A stretch of DNA of 14,277 nucleotides from NCBI GenBank assembly GCA_029239415.1, contig JAQZAY010000074.1:1-14277 (forward strand), written 5' to 3'. Shown in pieces: positions 14,157-14,277 of this stretch. Under the pieces are notes generated by a model. It was given only the letters and a program-made list of their open reading frames with translations, was not told the DNA's origin and ran no database searches. Numbering within the stretch: the stretch's first letter is position 1; each line of letters opens with the position of its first letter. The stretch is from Pseudomonas sp. (lineage in GTDB: Bacteria; Pseudomonadota; Gammaproteobacteria; Pseudomonadales; Pseudomonadaceae). The position numbers and the translations under genes are program-made.

Positions 14157-14277
14157 CTGCGAGCGGGAAATGATGAATCGGAAGGAAGATGGCGTGAAGG
14201 CGGCTAGCATGTTTGAGCTTTGCAGTGCCACGCGAAGCGTGCGCTTGGGGTCTTGTGGCGCGGCGGATATCGAGCGC
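14157..14277. other. Apparent non-coding end of the window
   Basis: No convincing coding frame is seen on either strand after the cyclase start. Short dyads such as CACGC-GAA-GCGTG (14229-14241) are present. The region probably contains the cyclase promoter and the end of a neighbouring intergenic space, but I cannot place either. Confidence 0.4.

Noticed and set aside
14216..14230. Sigma-54-like TGGCAC element upstream of the cyclase gene on the minus strand
   Set aside because: The GC that would serve as -12 is one base too close to the GG of the -24 element, and the rest of TTGC is absent.
1..14277. Mobile element, prophage, defence system or CRISPR array
   Set aside because: No transposase, integrase, direct-repeat array, restriction or toxin-antitoxin gene is seen; nearly all sequence is accounted for by ordinary chromosomal genes.

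Overview
The window looks like chromosomal DNA of a fluorescent Pseudomonas, most likely of the P. putida group. This is inferred from the high G+C content with G/C-rich third codon positions, the protein sequences, and a gene order I remember for P. putida: C-N hydrolase, pqqF, pqqA, pqqB, pqqC, pqqD, pqqE, S9 peptidase, aminotransferase, LysR regulator, acyl-CoA dehydrogenase, GGDEF protein. No insertion sequence, tRNA, rRNA, CRISPR array or phage gene is visible.

Positions 1-7951 (all + strand) hold the pyrroloquinoline quinone (PQQ) biosynthesis cluster. The 3' end of a carbon-nitrogen hydrolase gene is followed after 9 nt by pqqF (M16 zinc peptidase). A 167-bp regulatory gap leads to the 23-codon precursor gene pqqA. 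A strong hairpin plus T-tract then separates pqqA from pqqB, pqqC, pqqD, pqqE and an S9 prolyl-oligopeptidase-type gene (pqqM-like). From pqqC to pqqM every junction overlaps (4, 29 and 35 bp), which points to translational coupling. PqqA supplies the Glu and Tyr that become PQQ. PqqD presents PqqA to the radical-SAM enzyme PqqE, which cross-links them. A peptidase frees the cross-linked unit, PqqB hydroxylates it, and PqqC performs the final ring closure and oxidation. PQQ then serves periplasmic dehydrogenases, none of which lie in this window.

Positions 7935-10694 hold a 52-residue Pmp3/YqaE-type membrane protein gene (- strand) whose end overlaps the end of pqqM, followed by a class III PLP aminotransferase (-) and a divergent LysR-type regulator (+). 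Their shared 230-bp spacer contains several dyads, one of which covers the lysR start codon. A bidirectional terminator with a 12-bp perfect stem follows lysR.

Positions 10695-14277 hold a large acyl-CoA dehydrogenase (-) and a membrane-anchored GGEEF diguanylate cyclase (-) that lacks the usual inhibitory site, then about 160 bp with no gene. The region is mostly ordinary core genome. I do not see a previously undescribed system. The items most worth a second look are non-coding: the nested palindrome in the pqqA leader, the pqqA-pqqB attenuator, the lysR operator over its own start codon, and the dyad upstream of the cyclase gene.
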